DNA from: an uncultured Chryseolinea sp.
Lineage (GTDB): Bacteria > Bacteroidota > Bacteroidia > Cytophagales > Cyclobacteriaceae
DNA: 9,791 nucleotides
Direction of reading: 5' to 3'
Assembly (NCBI GenBank): GCA_946478915.1
Contig: CAMLER010000149.1
Span: 1-9,791 of the forward strand
A program made the translations under genes and the position numbers. The stretch's first letter is position 1. Each line of letters begins with the position of its first letter. Under the pieces are notes generated by a model. It made no database searches and was not told the origin of the DNA. It was given only the letters and a program-made list of their open reading frames with translations. Positions 1 through 7,922 of the stretch are shown in pieces.

Positions 1-279
1 TTCCTCGTCGTCAACTCGTTTCTTCGCTACTTCCTTTTCTGTCTCGATGTGTGTGTCCACGTGCTTTACACCGATCGATAATCCGGAAGCTTCCAATTTT
101 TCGGTTGCGGACGACGCAAATTCTTTTGACAAAAGAGCGATCTGCTCAGGCGTAAGTTTAGCATTGGGATTATTGTCCACCTCAAAACCTTTTTTCAGTA
201 AAAAGTCTAAAATGGTGTTATGGCCCACATTGAGCTTCCTCGCCGCCTGACTTAACCTGATCAATTTTTCTTCCGCCAT
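1..279 (-). CDS. infB: Translation initiation factor IF-2, N-terminal fragment (3' part outside window)
   Basis: The first 93 codons of IF-2 are present; the frame stays open through the window edge. IF-2 is the GTPase that brings initiator tRNA to the 30S subunit and promotes 50S joining, in the cytoplasm. The GTPase domain is not in the window, so the call rests on the N-terminal helical IF2_N-type subdomain. Residues 1-50 read MAEEKLIRLSQAARKLNVG, then a TILDFLLKKGFEV segment and NPNAKLTPEQ, the usual Bacteroidota IF-2 opening. From about residue 75 the sequence becomes charged and Lys/Glu-rich, as in the family's long linker. The ATG at 279 is the natural start because it begins exactly at this conserved MAEEK. 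The gene is the third of a rimP-nusA-infB operon, 101 bp after nusA. No Shine-Dalgarno is visible; the upstream 25 bases are A/T-rich. Confidence 0.93.
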   Translation of the reverse strand, partial: MAEEKLIRLSQAARKLNVGHNTILDFLLKKGFEVDNNPNAKLTPEQIALLSKEFASSATEKLEASGLSIGVKHVDTHIETEKEVAKKRVDDEE

Positions 280-340
280 ACTCAAATATGCCTGTTTTTT
301 AAAAACAATAAAACCGAAATCGCTACTGATGCCAAATATC

Positions 341-357
341 ACGCGTTATTTGCGCGT
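341..357 (-). other. Small hairpin in the nusA-infB spacer
   Basis: Inverted repeat ACGCG (341-345) / CGCGT (353-357) around a 7-base loop, in the 101-bp gap between nusA and infB. It has no T-run behind it on the minus strand, so it does not look like a terminator. It could be a processing or stability element in the operon mRNA, or chance. Confidence 0.3.
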
Positions 358-380
358 TTAGGCACTTTAGTGAATCAGTT

Positions 381-1625
381 CTATTCAAATTCCTTTTTCA
401 AAATTCCAATCACCCCATCTATTGTCTCTTCCTCGAGATCAGTTCTGCGCACCAACTCATCTTTTGATAGTGCCAGTACACTTTTCGCAGTATCGAGGCC
501 GATCCTATTCAACTCATCAATTACCCAACCTTCAATCTCATCAGAAAATTCACTCAAATCCACATCCTCTTCTGTTTGACCTTCGGCCAATTCACGGAAT
601 ACATCAATCTCATATCCGACAAGGCGGCTTGCTAATTTGATGTTCAATCCACCCTTCCCGATTGCCAGCGATACCTGATCTGGCTTCAAATAGACCGAAA
701 CCCGTCCATTTTCCTTGTCGATTTTAATCGAACCAATTTTGGCAGGACTCAGTGCGCGCTGAATATAAAGTTCGAGGTTTTCAGTGTAATTGATTACGTC
801 GATGTTCTCATTTTGCAGCTCTCTTACGATGGCGTGGATTCGCGAACCTTTCATCCCGACGCAAGCTCCCACCGGATCAATCCTGTCGTCGTACGATTCT
901 ACTGCTACCTTGGCACGCTCGCCCGGTTCCCGAACTACTTTCTTTATTGTGATCAGGCCGTCATAGACTTCCGGAACTTCCTGTTCGAAAAGCCTTTCCA
1001 GGAAAACAGGTGAAGTGCGCGACAAAATTATTTTCGGATTACCATTCACCATGTCTACCTTGTGAACGATCGCCCTAACGTTTTCTCCCTTTCGATACCT
1101 GTCCTTTGGAATTTGTTCATTCCTTGGTATGGAAACTTCGTTGCCTTCGGCATCGGTCAATAACACTTCGCGGCTCAATACCTGATAAACTTCACCTGAA
1201 ATGATTTCACCTACGATATCCTTGTATTTTTGAAAGAGAATATCCTTCTCAAGATCCTTAACTTTTTGAATTAGCGTTTGGCGGGCTGTTGTTACTGCCC
1301 TCCGGCCAAAATCGTCTATAAAAATCTGTTCAGAAACTTCTTCCCCGACTTCGAAGTCAGGCTCGATCTTATGTGCTTCTGACAAACTAATCTTGTCAAA
1401 ATCCCAAATGTCTTCCGAATCGTCATCTACGATCTCGCGAAAGCGATAAATTTCTAAATCGCCTTTGTCGGAATTGACAATGATGTCGAATTTTTCGTCG
1501 GATCCAAATTTCTTCTTGATCATATTCCGAAAAACATCTTCAAGAATCCGGATCATCGTCGGTCGATCGATATTTTTCTGCTTTGCGAATTCAGCAAATG
1601 ATTGGATTAATTCATGTGCATCCAT
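381..1625 (-). CDS. nusA: Transcription termination/antitermination factor NusA
   Basis: NusA (414 aa) binds RNA polymerase and nascent RNA and modulates pausing, termination and antitermination. Domains in order: N-terminal RNAP-binding domain (about 1-130, with FGRRAVTTARQTLIQK at 106-121); S1 domain (about 135-203, ending in ILSRTSP); KH1 (about 210-285, with DPVGACVGMKGSRI at 250-263); KH2 (about 290-345, with SLAIGKGGLNIKLASRL at 319-335); and a short helix-hairpin-helix-like tail (about 365-413). It is shorter than the roughly 495-aa E. coli protein because the two acidic repeats are replaced by this one small C-terminal unit, which is common outside Proteobacteria. The start ATG lies 9 bp after the rimP stop, and the gene ends in TAG at 381-383. 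It is co-transcribed with rimP upstream and infB downstream. No Shine-Dalgarno is seen before the start. Confidence 0.98.
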   Translation of the reverse strand: MDAHELIQSFAEFAKQKNIDRPTMIRILEDVFRNMIKKKFGSDEKFDIIVNSDKGDLEIYRFREIVDDDSEDIWDFDKISLSEAHKIEPDFEVGEEVSEQIFIDDFGRRAVTTARQTLIQKVKDLEKDILFQKYKDIVGEIISGEVYQVLSREVLLTDAEGNEVSIPRNEQIPKDRYRKGENVRAIVHKVDMVNGNPKIILSRTSPVFLERLFEQEVPEVYDGLITIKKVVREPGERAKVAVESYDDRIDPVGACVGMKGSRIHAIVRELQNENIDVINYTENLELYIQRALSPAKIGSIKIDKENGRVSVYLKPDQVSLAIGKGGLNIKLASRLVGYEIDVFRELAEGQTEEDVDLSEFSDEIEGWVIDELNRIGLDTAKSVLALSKDELVRRTDLEEETIDGVIGILKKEFE

Positions 1626-1634
1626 GGTTATATT

Positions 1635-2102
1635 CTATTTGAAACTTATTAACACAAATGTCTTGTCGATGTCAGAAAACGGTACCTCTACTACCACCTT
1701 TTCTTTGGTCTTTCCCATTTGAACTTCTTGCTCGACCCTAAGCAATTCGTCTGTGACTTCGATCAATTTTCCTTCAATTAACTGTTGCCCTCTCTTCACA
1801 ATCTTTACACCGCGCCCGACGTTTTTTAAATATTGACGCCTGAGTCTCAATGGTTGGTCCAGCCCGGGGGTTGAAACTTCCAACATATAACTGTGAGTGA
1901 ACAACTGGGTATCGTCAAACGCTTTTGAAAGCTCTCGGCTTAGATCTGCGCATTCATCGATGGTTACGCCTTTATCGCTATCGATTACCACCAAAACCTT
2001 TTGCGGCCCTTTATTTCCTTTGACAATTACATCAACGAGAAACTGGTTTGTGCCCGCTAGTTTCCCTTCAACAATATTTTTTATTTCGTCGACAATCTCC
2101 AT
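1635..2102 (-). CDS. rimP: Ribosome maturation factor RimP
   Basis: RimP (155 aa) binds the 30S precursor and helps assemble the small subunit head. The N-terminal alpha/beta domain spans about 1-85 and the SH3-like C-terminal domain about 88-155. Family marks are VVIDSDKGVTIDECADLSREL (about 38-58) and YMLEVSTPGLDQPL (72-85), a close match to the usual LEVSSPGLDRPL signature. Length is normal for the family. It is the first gene of the rimP-nusA-infB operon, a pairing conserved across bacteria. The ATG at 2102 is used; upstream is a predicted leader of about 60 nt with strong secondary structure and a promoter at 2167-2198. There is no Shine-Dalgarno in front of the ATG. Confidence 0.97.
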   Translation of the reverse strand: MEIVDEIKNIVEGKLAGTNQFLVDVIVKGNKGPQKVLVVIDSDKGVTIDECADLSRELSKAFDDTQLFTHSYMLEVSTPGLDQPLRLRRQYLKNVGRGVKIVKRGQQLIEGKLIEVTDELLRVEQEVQMGKTKEKVVVEVPFSDIDKTFVLISFK

Positions 2103-2104
2103 TT

Positions 2105-2163
2105 AAGTTTCTATAAACAAAAAGGGGACTTGCCGCCCCCTGCAAAGAAATATTCAGAAACTT
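2105..2163 (-). promoter_or_regulatory. Structured 5' leader of the rimP-nusA-infB mRNA (possible attenuator)
   Basis: The minus-strand leader can fold into two nested elements. An outer perfect 8-bp stem pairs AAGTTTCT (2105-2112) with AGAAACTT (2156-2163). Inside it is a hairpin, 5'-GGGGGC-GGCAA-GUCCCC (2140 down to 2124): six pairs including one G-U, with a five-base loop, directly followed by five Us (2123-2119). The outer stem would start at or near the predicted transcript 5' end and finish two bases before the rimP ATG. The inner hairpin plus U-tract resembles a weak intrinsic terminator. Regulation by attenuation or by protein binding is an inference; only the sequence complementarity is seen. 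Confidence 0.5.
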
Positions 2164-2166
2164 TCG

Positions 2167-2198
2167 CAAAAGTATAGCTTTTTTACTTTTCCTCAAAA
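2167..2198 (-). promoter_or_regulatory. Bacteroidota-type promoter for rimP-nusA-infB
   Basis: On the minus strand the -7 box reads TACTTTTG (2174-2167), matching TAnnTTTG. A TTTG (-33 box, inside TTTTTG) ends at 2194, with a 19-base spacer. Transcription would start at roughly 2160-2162, giving a leader of about 60 nt. Confidence 0.7.
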
Positions 2199-2335
2199 AG
2201 GGGTGAAAAATTGTACGAACTGTTTTCGATTCAGTACCCCACTTTTTTTTGGTCAGCGGGCGCATTTGCGAGACCAAGCTAAGAAATCGGGTATACTTTA
2301 AACGAAAATAACCCTTTTTCTGCCCATCTGACGTT

Positions 2336-3199
2336 TTAAATGTACTTGGGCAAATTTTTTAAATAGATGCCGTATCCACTCTTTTCCAGGGGTTTTGCCA
2401 GCGCCATTAACTGTTCTCTTGAAATAAATCCCTTCCGGAAGGCTACCTCCTCGATACAACCTATTTTCAGGCCCTGACGGTGTTCAATTACCTGAACAAA
2501 ATTTGCCGCGTCTAATAGCGAGTCGAATGTTCCCGTGTCTAACCAGGCAATACCCCTGCTCATTAATGCAACTTTCAACTGCCCACGTTTGAGGTATTCA
2601 ATGTTTACCGACGTTATCTCAAGTTCTCCTCGAGCACTAGGTTTGAGATTCTTCGCTATTGATACAACATCGTTGTCATAAAAATACAGACCCGGAACAG
2701 CATAATTTGATTTGGGGTTTGCCGGTTTTTCTTCGATCGACAACACATTGTTATTTTCATCAAACTCTACCACCCCATAGCGCTCGGGATCCATAACGTG
2801 GTAGGCAAATACGACCCCTCCGTCAGGGTCAATGTTGGAAAGCATCCTTTGCAAACCAGAGCCATGAAATATATTATCGCCGAGGATTAAGGCTACCTTT
2901 TCTTTGCCGATAAATTGCTCACCTATTATAAATGCCTGCGCCAATCCCTCGGGCTTGGGCTGAATTGCATACTCAAATTTGCAACCGAGCGCCTCCCCGT
3001 TGCCGAGAAGTTTCTGGAACATTGGCATGTCATGAGGCGTCGATATGATAAGGATTTCGCGTATGCCCGCCATCATCAGAACCGACAACGGATAATATAT
3101 CATCGGTTTGTCATACAAAGGCATCAGTTGCTTGCTAACCGCCAGTGTTAATGGATAAAGCCGGGTACCGGAACCACCGGCGAGAATAATACCTTTCAT
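2336..3199 (-). CDS. rfbA: Glucose-1-phosphate thymidylyltransferase RfbA/RmlA
   Basis: RmlA (287 aa) joins glucose-1-phosphate and dTTP to give dTDP-glucose and pyrophosphate, the first step of dTDP-deoxysugar synthesis in the cytoplasm. Visible marks are the nucleotide-binding [11 protein letters not shown] (8-18), [11 protein letters not shown] (22-32) with Lys23, [10 protein letters not shown] (81-90), LGDNIFHG (106-113) with the metal-binding Asp108, EEKP (156-159) and WLDTGT (219-224). The length is typical of the family. The start ATG at 3199 is fixed by the conserved MKGIILAGG opening. It is the last gene of the nucleotide-sugar operon, 15 bp after rfbB, and uses that gene's substrate. 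No rmlC or rmlD follows: the next gene downstream on this strand is rimP, after a 233-bp spacer. Confidence 0.97.
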   Translation of the reverse strand: MKGIILAGGSGTRLYPLTLAVSKQLMPLYDKPMIYYPLSVLMMAGIREILIISTPHDMPMFQKLLGNGEALGCKFEYAIQPKPEGLAQAFIIGEQFIGKEKVALILGDNIFHGSGLQRMLSNIDPDGGVVFAYHVMDPERYGVVEFDENNNVLSIEEKPANPKSNYAVPGLYFYDNDVVSIAKNLKPSARGELEITSVNIEYLKRGQLKVALMSRGIAWLDTGTFDSLLDAANFVQVIEHRQGLKIGCIEEVAFRKGFISREQLMALAKPLEKSGYGIYLKNLPKYI

Positions 3200-3214
3200 A
3201 ATGCGATTAATTGA

Positions 3215-4273
3215 TTACCGGTCATGATACATCGATGCATAGTATTGCAGATACGCGCCTGATGTTACATTTTTCAGCCAATCCTGATTGCCAAGAAACC
3301 AGTCAATAGTCTTTGCTAGTCCCACTTCAAAAGTTACTTCGGGCCTCCACCCGGTTTCACCGATCAGCTTAGACGGGTCGATCGCATACCGCAGATCATG
3401 CCCTGCTCTATCTTTGACATAAGTGATCAGCCTGGCAGAAGTGCCATCTTCACGGCCAAGTTTCTCGTCCATCAGATGACAAAGAAAATTTATCAGGTCG
3501 ATGTTTTTCCACTCATTATTACCACCGATATTATAAATCTCACCCGTTTTTCCTTTATGAAAAATTGCGTCGATTGCTTTCGCGTGATCTTCTACAAAAA
3601 GCCAGTCCCGGATGTTCTCACCTTTGCCATACACCGGTACCGGCTTATTATTGAGAATATTATTTATAGCCAGTGGTATTAGTTTCTCCGGAAAGTGATA
3701 TGGTCCGTAATTATTCGAACACCGGCTGATGATCGTGGGCAATCCGTAACTGTTGTTGAATGCTGTTACAAAATGGTCGCTACTGGCCTTGGAGGCGGAA
3801 TAAGGCGAGCGTGGATCAATCGGTGTTTCTTCGGTAAAATATTCTCCATGCTTCGCGGTACCATATACTTCGTCCGTCGAAATATGATAGAACATCTTTT
3901 CGTTGAAGTTGTCATGCCATGACGTTTGGGCTACACGCAACAAGTTTAGTGTCCCGATAATATTTGTCGACGCAAATTCGTTCGGGTTGTGCAACGATCG
4001 GTCTACATGCGATTCCGCTGCAAGGTGAATCACGGAGTCGATCTCGTGCTCCTTAAATGTCTTATAGAGGAACTCCAGATCGAGTATGTCACCCTTCTTA
4101 AATGTGTAATTCTTTTTATTTTCTACATCCCGAAGATTTTCCAGGTTACCGGCGTATGTAAGATTATCATAATTGACAATTGAGTATTCCGGGTATTTGT
4201 TAACAAACAACCGGACAACATGAGATCCTATAAAGCCGGCGCCCCCTGTGATAAGTATATTTTTTCCTGACAT
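3215..4273 (-). CDS. rfbB: dTDP-glucose 4,6-dehydratase RfbB/RmlB
   Basis: RmlB converts dTDP-glucose to dTDP-4-keto-6-deoxyglucose using bound NAD+. It is an extended short-chain dehydrogenase fold. Counting from the ATG at 4273 (352 aa): NAD-binding GGAGFIG at 10-16; NLTYAGN near 37-43; HLAAESHVDRS near 83-93; the Thr-Asp-Glu catalytic triad in STDEVYG at 132-138; Tyr158 and Lys162 in YSASK; and KDRAGHDLRYAID near 287-299. The frame is open six bases further upstream to a TTG at 4279, but the ATG is the better start: it is a standard codon, leaves MSGKNILITGG as the opening, and sits 9 bp after the decarboxylase stop. The partner gene rfbA follows 15 bp downstream. The product can feed L-rhamnose or other deoxy- and amino-sugars; which one is not shown here. 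Confidence 0.97.
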   Translation of the reverse strand: MSGKNILITGGAGFIGSHVVRLFVNKYPEYSIVNYDNLTYAGNLENLRDVENKKNYTFKKGDILDLEFLYKTFKEHEIDSVIHLAAESHVDRSLHNPNEFASTNIIGTLNLLRVAQTSWHDNFNEKMFYHISTDEVYGTAKHGEYFTEETPIDPRSPYSASKASSDHFVTAFNNSYGLPTIISRCSNNYGPYHFPEKLIPLAINNILNNKPVPVYGKGENIRDWLFVEDHAKAIDAIFHKGKTGEIYNIGGNNEWKNIDLINFLCHLMDEKLGREDGTSARLITYVKDRAGHDLRYAIDPSKLIGETGWRPEVTFEVGLAKTIDWFLGNQDWLKNVTSGAYLQYYASMYHDR

Positions 4274-4282
4274 TACCAATGT

Positions 4283-5272
4283 TTATCTTATGTACTTGTC
4301 GAAGTTTTTGTGATCTCTTTGATAGAGCACTTCCTTCGGAAGAGATTTAAAATATTCGTATGTAATTTTTAACCCTTCAGATCTTGAAACTTTTGGTTCC
4401 CAGCCCAATATTTTCCTTGCCTTTTCAATGTTCGGTTGACGCTGCTTGGGATCGTCTTGTGGAAGAGGTTTATACACTACCTTTTGGTTCGTCCCGGTTA
4501 ATTTTACAATTTCTTGAGCGAATTCTCCAATGGTGATTTCATTTGGATTACCAATGTTCATTGGTAAATGGTAGTCTGACATCAGCAATCTGAAAATTCC
4601 TTCTATTTCGTCGTCCACATAACAAAATGAACGGGTTTGTGTTCCATCGCCGAAAACAGTTAAGTCCTCTCCCCTCAAAGCCTGGCCAATAAATGCTGGT
4701 AATACTCTTCCATCATTGAGCCTCATCCGCGGACCATACGTATTAAAGATCCGGATAATGCGTGTCTCGAGTTTATGATAAGTATGGTAAGCCATGGTGA
4801 TAGCCTCCTGGAAACGTTTTGCCTCGTCATAAACGCCTCGCGGACCAATCGGATTTACATTTCCGTAATATTCCTCCACCTGCGGATGAACCAACGGATC
4901 GCCATACACTTCGGATGTGGATGCGACCAGGATCCTCGCCTTCTTTGCTCTCGCAAGCCCAAGCAAATTGTGCGTTCCCAATGAACTTACCTTCAGGGTT
5001 TGAATAGGAATCTTAAGGTAATCGATTGGGCTAGCAGGTGACGCAAAATGAAGTATGTAGTGAAGCTCGCCGGGAATATGCACATAGGTTGAGACATCCT
5101 GATGGTAGAACTCAAACCTCGGCTCTTTGAACAGATGTTCAATGTTTCTGAGATCACCGGTGATTAGATTATCCATTGCGATAACATGAAATCCTTCCGC
5201 CAGAAACCGATCGCAAAGGTGTGAACCAAGGAAGCCGGCACCTCCCGTGATAAGTACACGCTTGTTAGCCAT
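4283..5272 (-). CDS. uxs: UDP-glucuronate decarboxylase (UDP-xylose synthase), extended SDR family
   Basis: This 329-aa enzyme is predicted to oxidise and decarboxylate UDP-glucuronate to UDP-xylose. It has the Rossmann motif GGAGFLGSH (10-18), the [11 protein letters not shown] segment (75-85) typical of UXS enzymes, STSEVYGDP (118-126), [12 protein letters not shown] (142-153) with the catalytic Tyr148 and Lys152, [10 protein letters not shown] (175-184), and TRSFCYVDD (213-221). The GPR-x-x-YDE-x-KR pattern separates it from ordinary UDP-galactose epimerases. No extra formyltransferase domain (as in ArnA) and no membrane segment are present. Its start overlaps the end of ugd by 8 bp, and ugd makes its substrate, which supports the function. 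Unusually for this genome segment, a GGGAGG sits 6 bases before the ATG. An epimerase activity is the main alternative, judged less likely. Confidence 0.93.
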   Translation of the reverse strand: MANKRVLITGGAGFLGSHLCDRFLAEGFHVIAMDNLITGDLRNIEHLFKEPRFEFYHQDVSTYVHIPGELHYILHFASPASPIDYLKIPIQTLKVSSLGTHNLLGLARAKKARILVASTSEVYGDPLVHPQVEEYYGNVNPIGPRGVYDEAKRFQEAITMAYHTYHKLETRIIRIFNTYGPRMRLNDGRVLPAFIGQALRGEDLTVFGDGTQTRSFCYVDDEIEGIFRLLMSDYHLPMNIGNPNEITIGEFAQEIVKLTGTNQKVVYKPLPQDDPKQRQPNIEKARKILGWEPKVSRSEGLKITYEYFKSLPKEVLYQRDHKNFDKYIR

Positions 5273-6578
5273 TTACAACCTCCCTTCCAACGCTGTAATA
5301 CGTATATCCCATTTCCCTCATGGTATTTAAATCATAGAGATTACGCCCATCAAAAATCACTTTGTTTCTTAAAATTGCTGAAAGACGATCAAAATCTGGT
5401 GTACGGAATTCGGGCCATTCTGTAGCAATGAAAATGGCATCGGCATCCTGCGCGGCATCATATGGTGTTTCACAATATTCAACTTTATTCCCGATCACCC
5501 GCTTTACGTTCTCCATCCCTTCCGGATCGTGCACTTTCAGCTTTGCCCCTTCATTCAAAAGAGCTTCGATGTTGTACATAGCGGGAGCTTCTCTGATATC
5601 GTCGGTATGTGGCTTAAAAGCCAGGCCCCAGATCGCAATAGTCTTTCCTTTTAAACTACCCTTAAAATATTCCTTGATACGAGGAATAAGTCTGGTTTTT
5701 TGGGTGCTGTTAACATCCATTACCGCCTTTAGAATTTTGAATTCATATTTCGCGTCCGCAGAAGATTTTGCAAGGGCCTGAACATCCTTCGGGAAACAAC
5801 TTCCTCCATAGCCGATTCCCGGGAAGAGGAATCTTTTACCTATCCGGCTGTCGGTCCCAACACCTCTTCGCACGGAATCCACATCAGCACCGAGCAGTTC
5901 ACAAAGATTAGCAATCTCGTTCATGAAGGTAATTTTGGTTGCCAGAAATGAGTTTGCTGCGTACTTCGTCAGCTCAGCCGATCTGTCGTCCATAAAAATA
6001 ATTGGATTGCCCTGTCGGACGAATGGTGCGTACAAATTCTCCATCACTTTGCGCGCTCTTGGTGAATTAGTGCCAATAACGACACGATCAGGTTTCATAA
6101 AATCTTCCACCGCTACCCCTTCTCTCAAAAATTCCGGATTTGATACTACATCAAAATCGACCTTTGCACGGGCGGCGATCTTAGCTTTGACTTTTTCCGT
6201 TGTTCCGACTGGAACGGTACTCTTATCGACCAACACAGTATATTCCTTTAATAACGGCCCCAGGTCGTCGGCAACCCGAAGAATGTATTTAAGATCAGCA
6301 GATCCATCCTCTCCTGGAGGAGTCGGCAATGCCAGGAAAATTATTTGTGCACCGGTTATCCCTTCTTCAAGATTAGTTGTAAAACTTAGTCTGCGTTGTT
6401 TGATATTGCGTTCAAATAACTGCTCTAGCCCAGGTTCGTAGATTGTAATAATACCCTGTTGAAGCTTTGTGATTTTCTCTTTGTCAATGTCTACACAGGT
6501 CACGGTATTTCCCGTTTCGGCAAAGCACGTACCTGTAACAAGTCCGACATACCCGGTGCCAATAACAGATATTTTCAT
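5265..6578 (-). CDS. ugd: UDP-glucose 6-dehydrogenase
   Basis: Ugd (437 aa) oxidises UDP-glucose twice with NAD+ to UDP-glucuronate. Domains: N-terminal NAD-binding Rossmann fold opening with [16 protein letters not shown] (1-16); [11 protein letters not shown] at 117-127; NPEFLREG at 147-154; a central helical domain with [16 protein letters not shown] at 203-218 (Lys205 and Asn209 catalytic); the active-site [10 protein letters not shown] at 257-266 with the nucleophile Cys261 and Asp265; and a C-terminal UDP-binding domain with [16 protein letters not shown] at 318-333. All key residues are intact and the length is normal. It is the first gene of the operon and overlaps the decarboxylase start by 8 bp. 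It is divergent from the acyl-CoA dehydrogenase across 148 bp. I could not find a clean promoter; CTAATTTG on the minus strand (6609-6602) is only a partial -7 match with no -33 box. Confidence 0.98.
   Translation of the reverse strand: MKISVIGTGYVGLVTGTCFAETGNTVTCVDIDKEKITKLQQGIITIYEPGLEQLFERNIKQRRLSFTTNLEEGITGAQIIFLALPTPPGEDGSADLKYILRVADDLGPLLKEYTVLVDKSTVPVGTTEKVKAKIAARAKVDFDVVSNPEFLREGVAVEDFMKPDRVVIGTNSPRARKVMENLYAPFVRQGNPIIFMDDRSAELTKYAANSFLATKITFMNEIANLCELLGADVDSVRRGVGTDSRIGKRFLFPGIGYGGSCFPKDVQALAKSSADAKYEFKILKAVMDVNSTQKTRLIPRIKEYFKGSLKGKTIAIWGLAFKPHTDDIREAPAMYNIEALLNEGAKLKVHDPEGMENVKRVIGNKVEYCETPYDAAQDADAIFIATEWPEFRTPDFDRLSAILRNKVIFDGRNLYDLNTMREMGYTYYSVGREVVNG
5279..5284 (-). promoter_or_regulatory. 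Shine-Dalgarno-like GGGAGG before the decarboxylase start
   Basis: The minus strand reads GGGAGG, then six bases, then the ATG of the UDP-glucuronate decarboxylase. It is inside the last codons of ugd, so it may be coding coincidence. It stands out because the other starts here lack such a motif. It could support re-initiation at the 8-bp gene overlap. Confidence 0.4.
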
Positions 6579-6676
6579 CCTTTAGATTTTGTTTGGGGCG
6601 GCAAATTAGAGTTTTTATTGGATTACGTGAAGTGGCTAAAATGTCCTTTAAAGAATTGTTGTTACCCTAACATTCG

Positions 6677-6708
6677 TTTGTTCGTCTGGCTATAACGGGC
6701 TAATTTTG
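6677..6708 (+). promoter_or_regulatory. Bacteroidota-type promoter for the acyl-CoA dehydrogenase
   Basis: TTTG (6677-6680), a 20-base spacer and TAATTTTG (6701-6708) match the -33 and -7 boxes exactly. The start point should fall about 5-8 bases on, leaving a leader of only about 11-14 nt before the ATG at 6727. Confidence 0.7.
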
Positions 6709-6726
6709 GACTTTAAAATGAAATAA

Positions 6727-7869
6727 ATGATAAGCTTTGCAGAGACGGATAATCAAAAAATGATTGCGCAGACCATTAAGGATTTTGGCGTGAAAGAGAT
6801 CAGACCTCACATGATGGAATGGGACGAAGACCAAATCTTTCCCATTGACCTATTTAAAAAAATGGGGGATCTCGGCCTCATGGGTGTGATGGTCCCGGAA
6901 AAGTTTAATGGCTCCGGATTTGGTTATCTCGAATACATCACTGCCCTGGTGGAAATCTCGAAGATCGATGGCTCAATTGGCTTGTCTATGGCTGCGCATA
7001 ATTCTTTATGCACCAATCACATTTTGCTTTTCGGAACTGAAGAACAAAAATATCAATATCTCCCCAAGCTCGCGACAGGTGAATGGATCGGTGCATGGGG
7101 TTTGACAGAACCCAACACCGGATCTGACTCAGCAAATATGCGCTCCACAGCTGTTCGGGATGGCGATTACTATGTGCTTAACGGAGCCAAAAACTTCATA
7201 ACACATGGAAAGTCTGGCCATGTGTCTGTTGTCATTGCGAGAACTGGCGAATTGGGTGACTCAAAGGGGATGTCGGCGTTCGTGCTTGAACGAGGTACTC
7301 CTGGATTTACTTCTGGTAAAAAGGAAAACAAACTCGGAATGCGAGCCTCCGAAACGGCAGAATTAGTCTTTAATGACTGTCGCATCCATAAATCACAAAT
7401 GCTCGGCAATCCTGGCGAAGGATTTATTCAGGCTATGAAAGTGCTTGAGGGAGGCCGTATCTCCATTGCATCGCTAAGCCTGGGTATTGCAAAAGGGGCC
7501 TATGAGGCTGCTCTACAGTATTCTAAAGAGCGCCATCAGTTCAATCAACCGATCTCGAAGTTTCAGGGGATTGCTTTTAAACTCGCGGACATGGCCACCA
7601 AGATAGAAGCGGCCACTTTGTTGACCTATAGGGCTGGCGATCTTAAAAATAAAGGCTTTGAGGTCAAAAAGGAATCTGCGATGGCAAAGCTCTACGCTTC
7701 TGAGGTGGCGGTCGAGGTCGCAACGGAGGGTGTTCAGATCTTTGGGGGGTACGGATACACCAAAGATTTTCCCGCGGAGAAGTATTATCGCGATGCCAAA
7801 CTGTGCACCATTGGAGAAGGTACGTCTGAAATTCAAAAACTAGTTATCTCAAGATCTATTTTAAGATAG
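6727..7869 (+). CDS. Acyl-CoA dehydrogenase (FAD-dependent, short/medium-chain-like)
   Basis: This 380-aa soluble enzyme should introduce the alpha,beta double bond into an acyl-CoA, passing electrons via FAD to electron-transfer flavoprotein. The three family domains are intact: N-terminal helical (about 1-120), middle beta-barrel (about 121-230) with the FAD/substrate signature WGLTEPNTGSDS at 124-135 and NGAKNFITHG at 152-161, and C-terminal helical (about 231-380) with RHQFNQPISKFQ at 269-280 and QIFGGYGYTKDFPAEKYYRD at 337-356. The catalytic base is very likely Glu364 in IGEGTSEIQ, the position used by short- and medium-chain and butyryl-CoA dehydrogenases rather than isovaleryl-CoA dehydrogenase. 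The chain-length preference cannot be read from the sequence. It stands alone with its own promoter, with no ETF or thiolase genes nearby. An ATG-AAA-TAA mini-frame ends immediately before its ATG. Confidence 0.95.
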   Translation: MISFAETDNQKMIAQTIKDFGVKEIRPHMMEWDEDQIFPIDLFKKMGDLGLMGVMVPEKFNGSGFGYLEYITALVEISKIDGSIGLSMAAHNSLCTNHILLFGTEEQKYQYLPKLATGEWIGAWGLTEPNTGSDSANMRSTAVRDGDYYVLNGAKNFITHGKSGHVSVVIARTGELGDSKGMSAFVLERGTPGFTSGKKENKLGMRASETAELVFNDCRIHKSQMLGNPGEGFIQAMKVLEGGRISIASLSLGIAKGAYEAALQYSKERHQFNQPISKFQGIAFKLADMATKIEAATLLTYRAGDLKNKGFEVKKESAMAKLYASEVAVEVATEGVQIFGGYGYTKDFPAEKYYRDAKLCTIGEGTSEIQKLVISRSILR

Positions 7870-7871
7870 AT

Positions 7872-7903
7872 TTTGAATAGTAATCCTCATTCTTGTATAT
7901 TTG
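7872..7903 (+). promoter_or_regulatory. Bacteroidota-type promoter for rpsU
   Basis: TTTG (7872-7875), a 20-base spacer and TATATTTG (7896-7903) match TTTG/TAnnTTTG exactly. It begins only two bases after the acyl-CoA dehydrogenase stop codon. The predicted leader is about 12-15 nt, so rpsU can be expressed independently of the gene upstream. Confidence 0.75.
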
Positions 7904-7922
7904 CACCCCATAAATAGAAATT

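Noticed and set aside
294..306. GTTTTT-T-AAAAAC palindrome ahead of infB.
   Set aside because: A pure A/T stem in an operon spacer without a second supporting element; likely just the A/T-rich upstream region common at starts in this phylum.
2199..2240. Possible terminator of the sugar operon: GGGG (2237-2240 on the opposite strand) with CCCC, inner GTAC/GTAC pairing, then TTTTT on the minus strand.
   Set aside because: The stem is broken by a 9-base bulge and the inner pairing is weak; the T-run doubles as the rimP -33 box. It is too weak to annotate, so how this operon ends remains open.
2068..2277. A 69-codon minus-strand open frame overlapping the rimP start, its leader and its promoter.
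   Set aside because: It would have to start upstream of the rimP promoter, resembles no family I know, and runs through the structured leader; the overlap is best explained by chance.
2249..2277. Inverted repeat TTGGTC/GACCAA with inner CGCA/TGCG next to eight Ts.
   Set aside because: For the minus-strand operon the hairpin is followed by As, not Ts, and no plus-strand gene ends here, so it does not act as an intrinsic terminator in either relevant direction.
5923..6441. A 172-codon plus-strand open frame.
   Set aside because: It lies wholly antisense to ugd, whose motifs are intact, and its translation shows only low-complexity Ser/Thr/Leu-rich sequence typical of a shadow frame. The same holds for 5362-5781.
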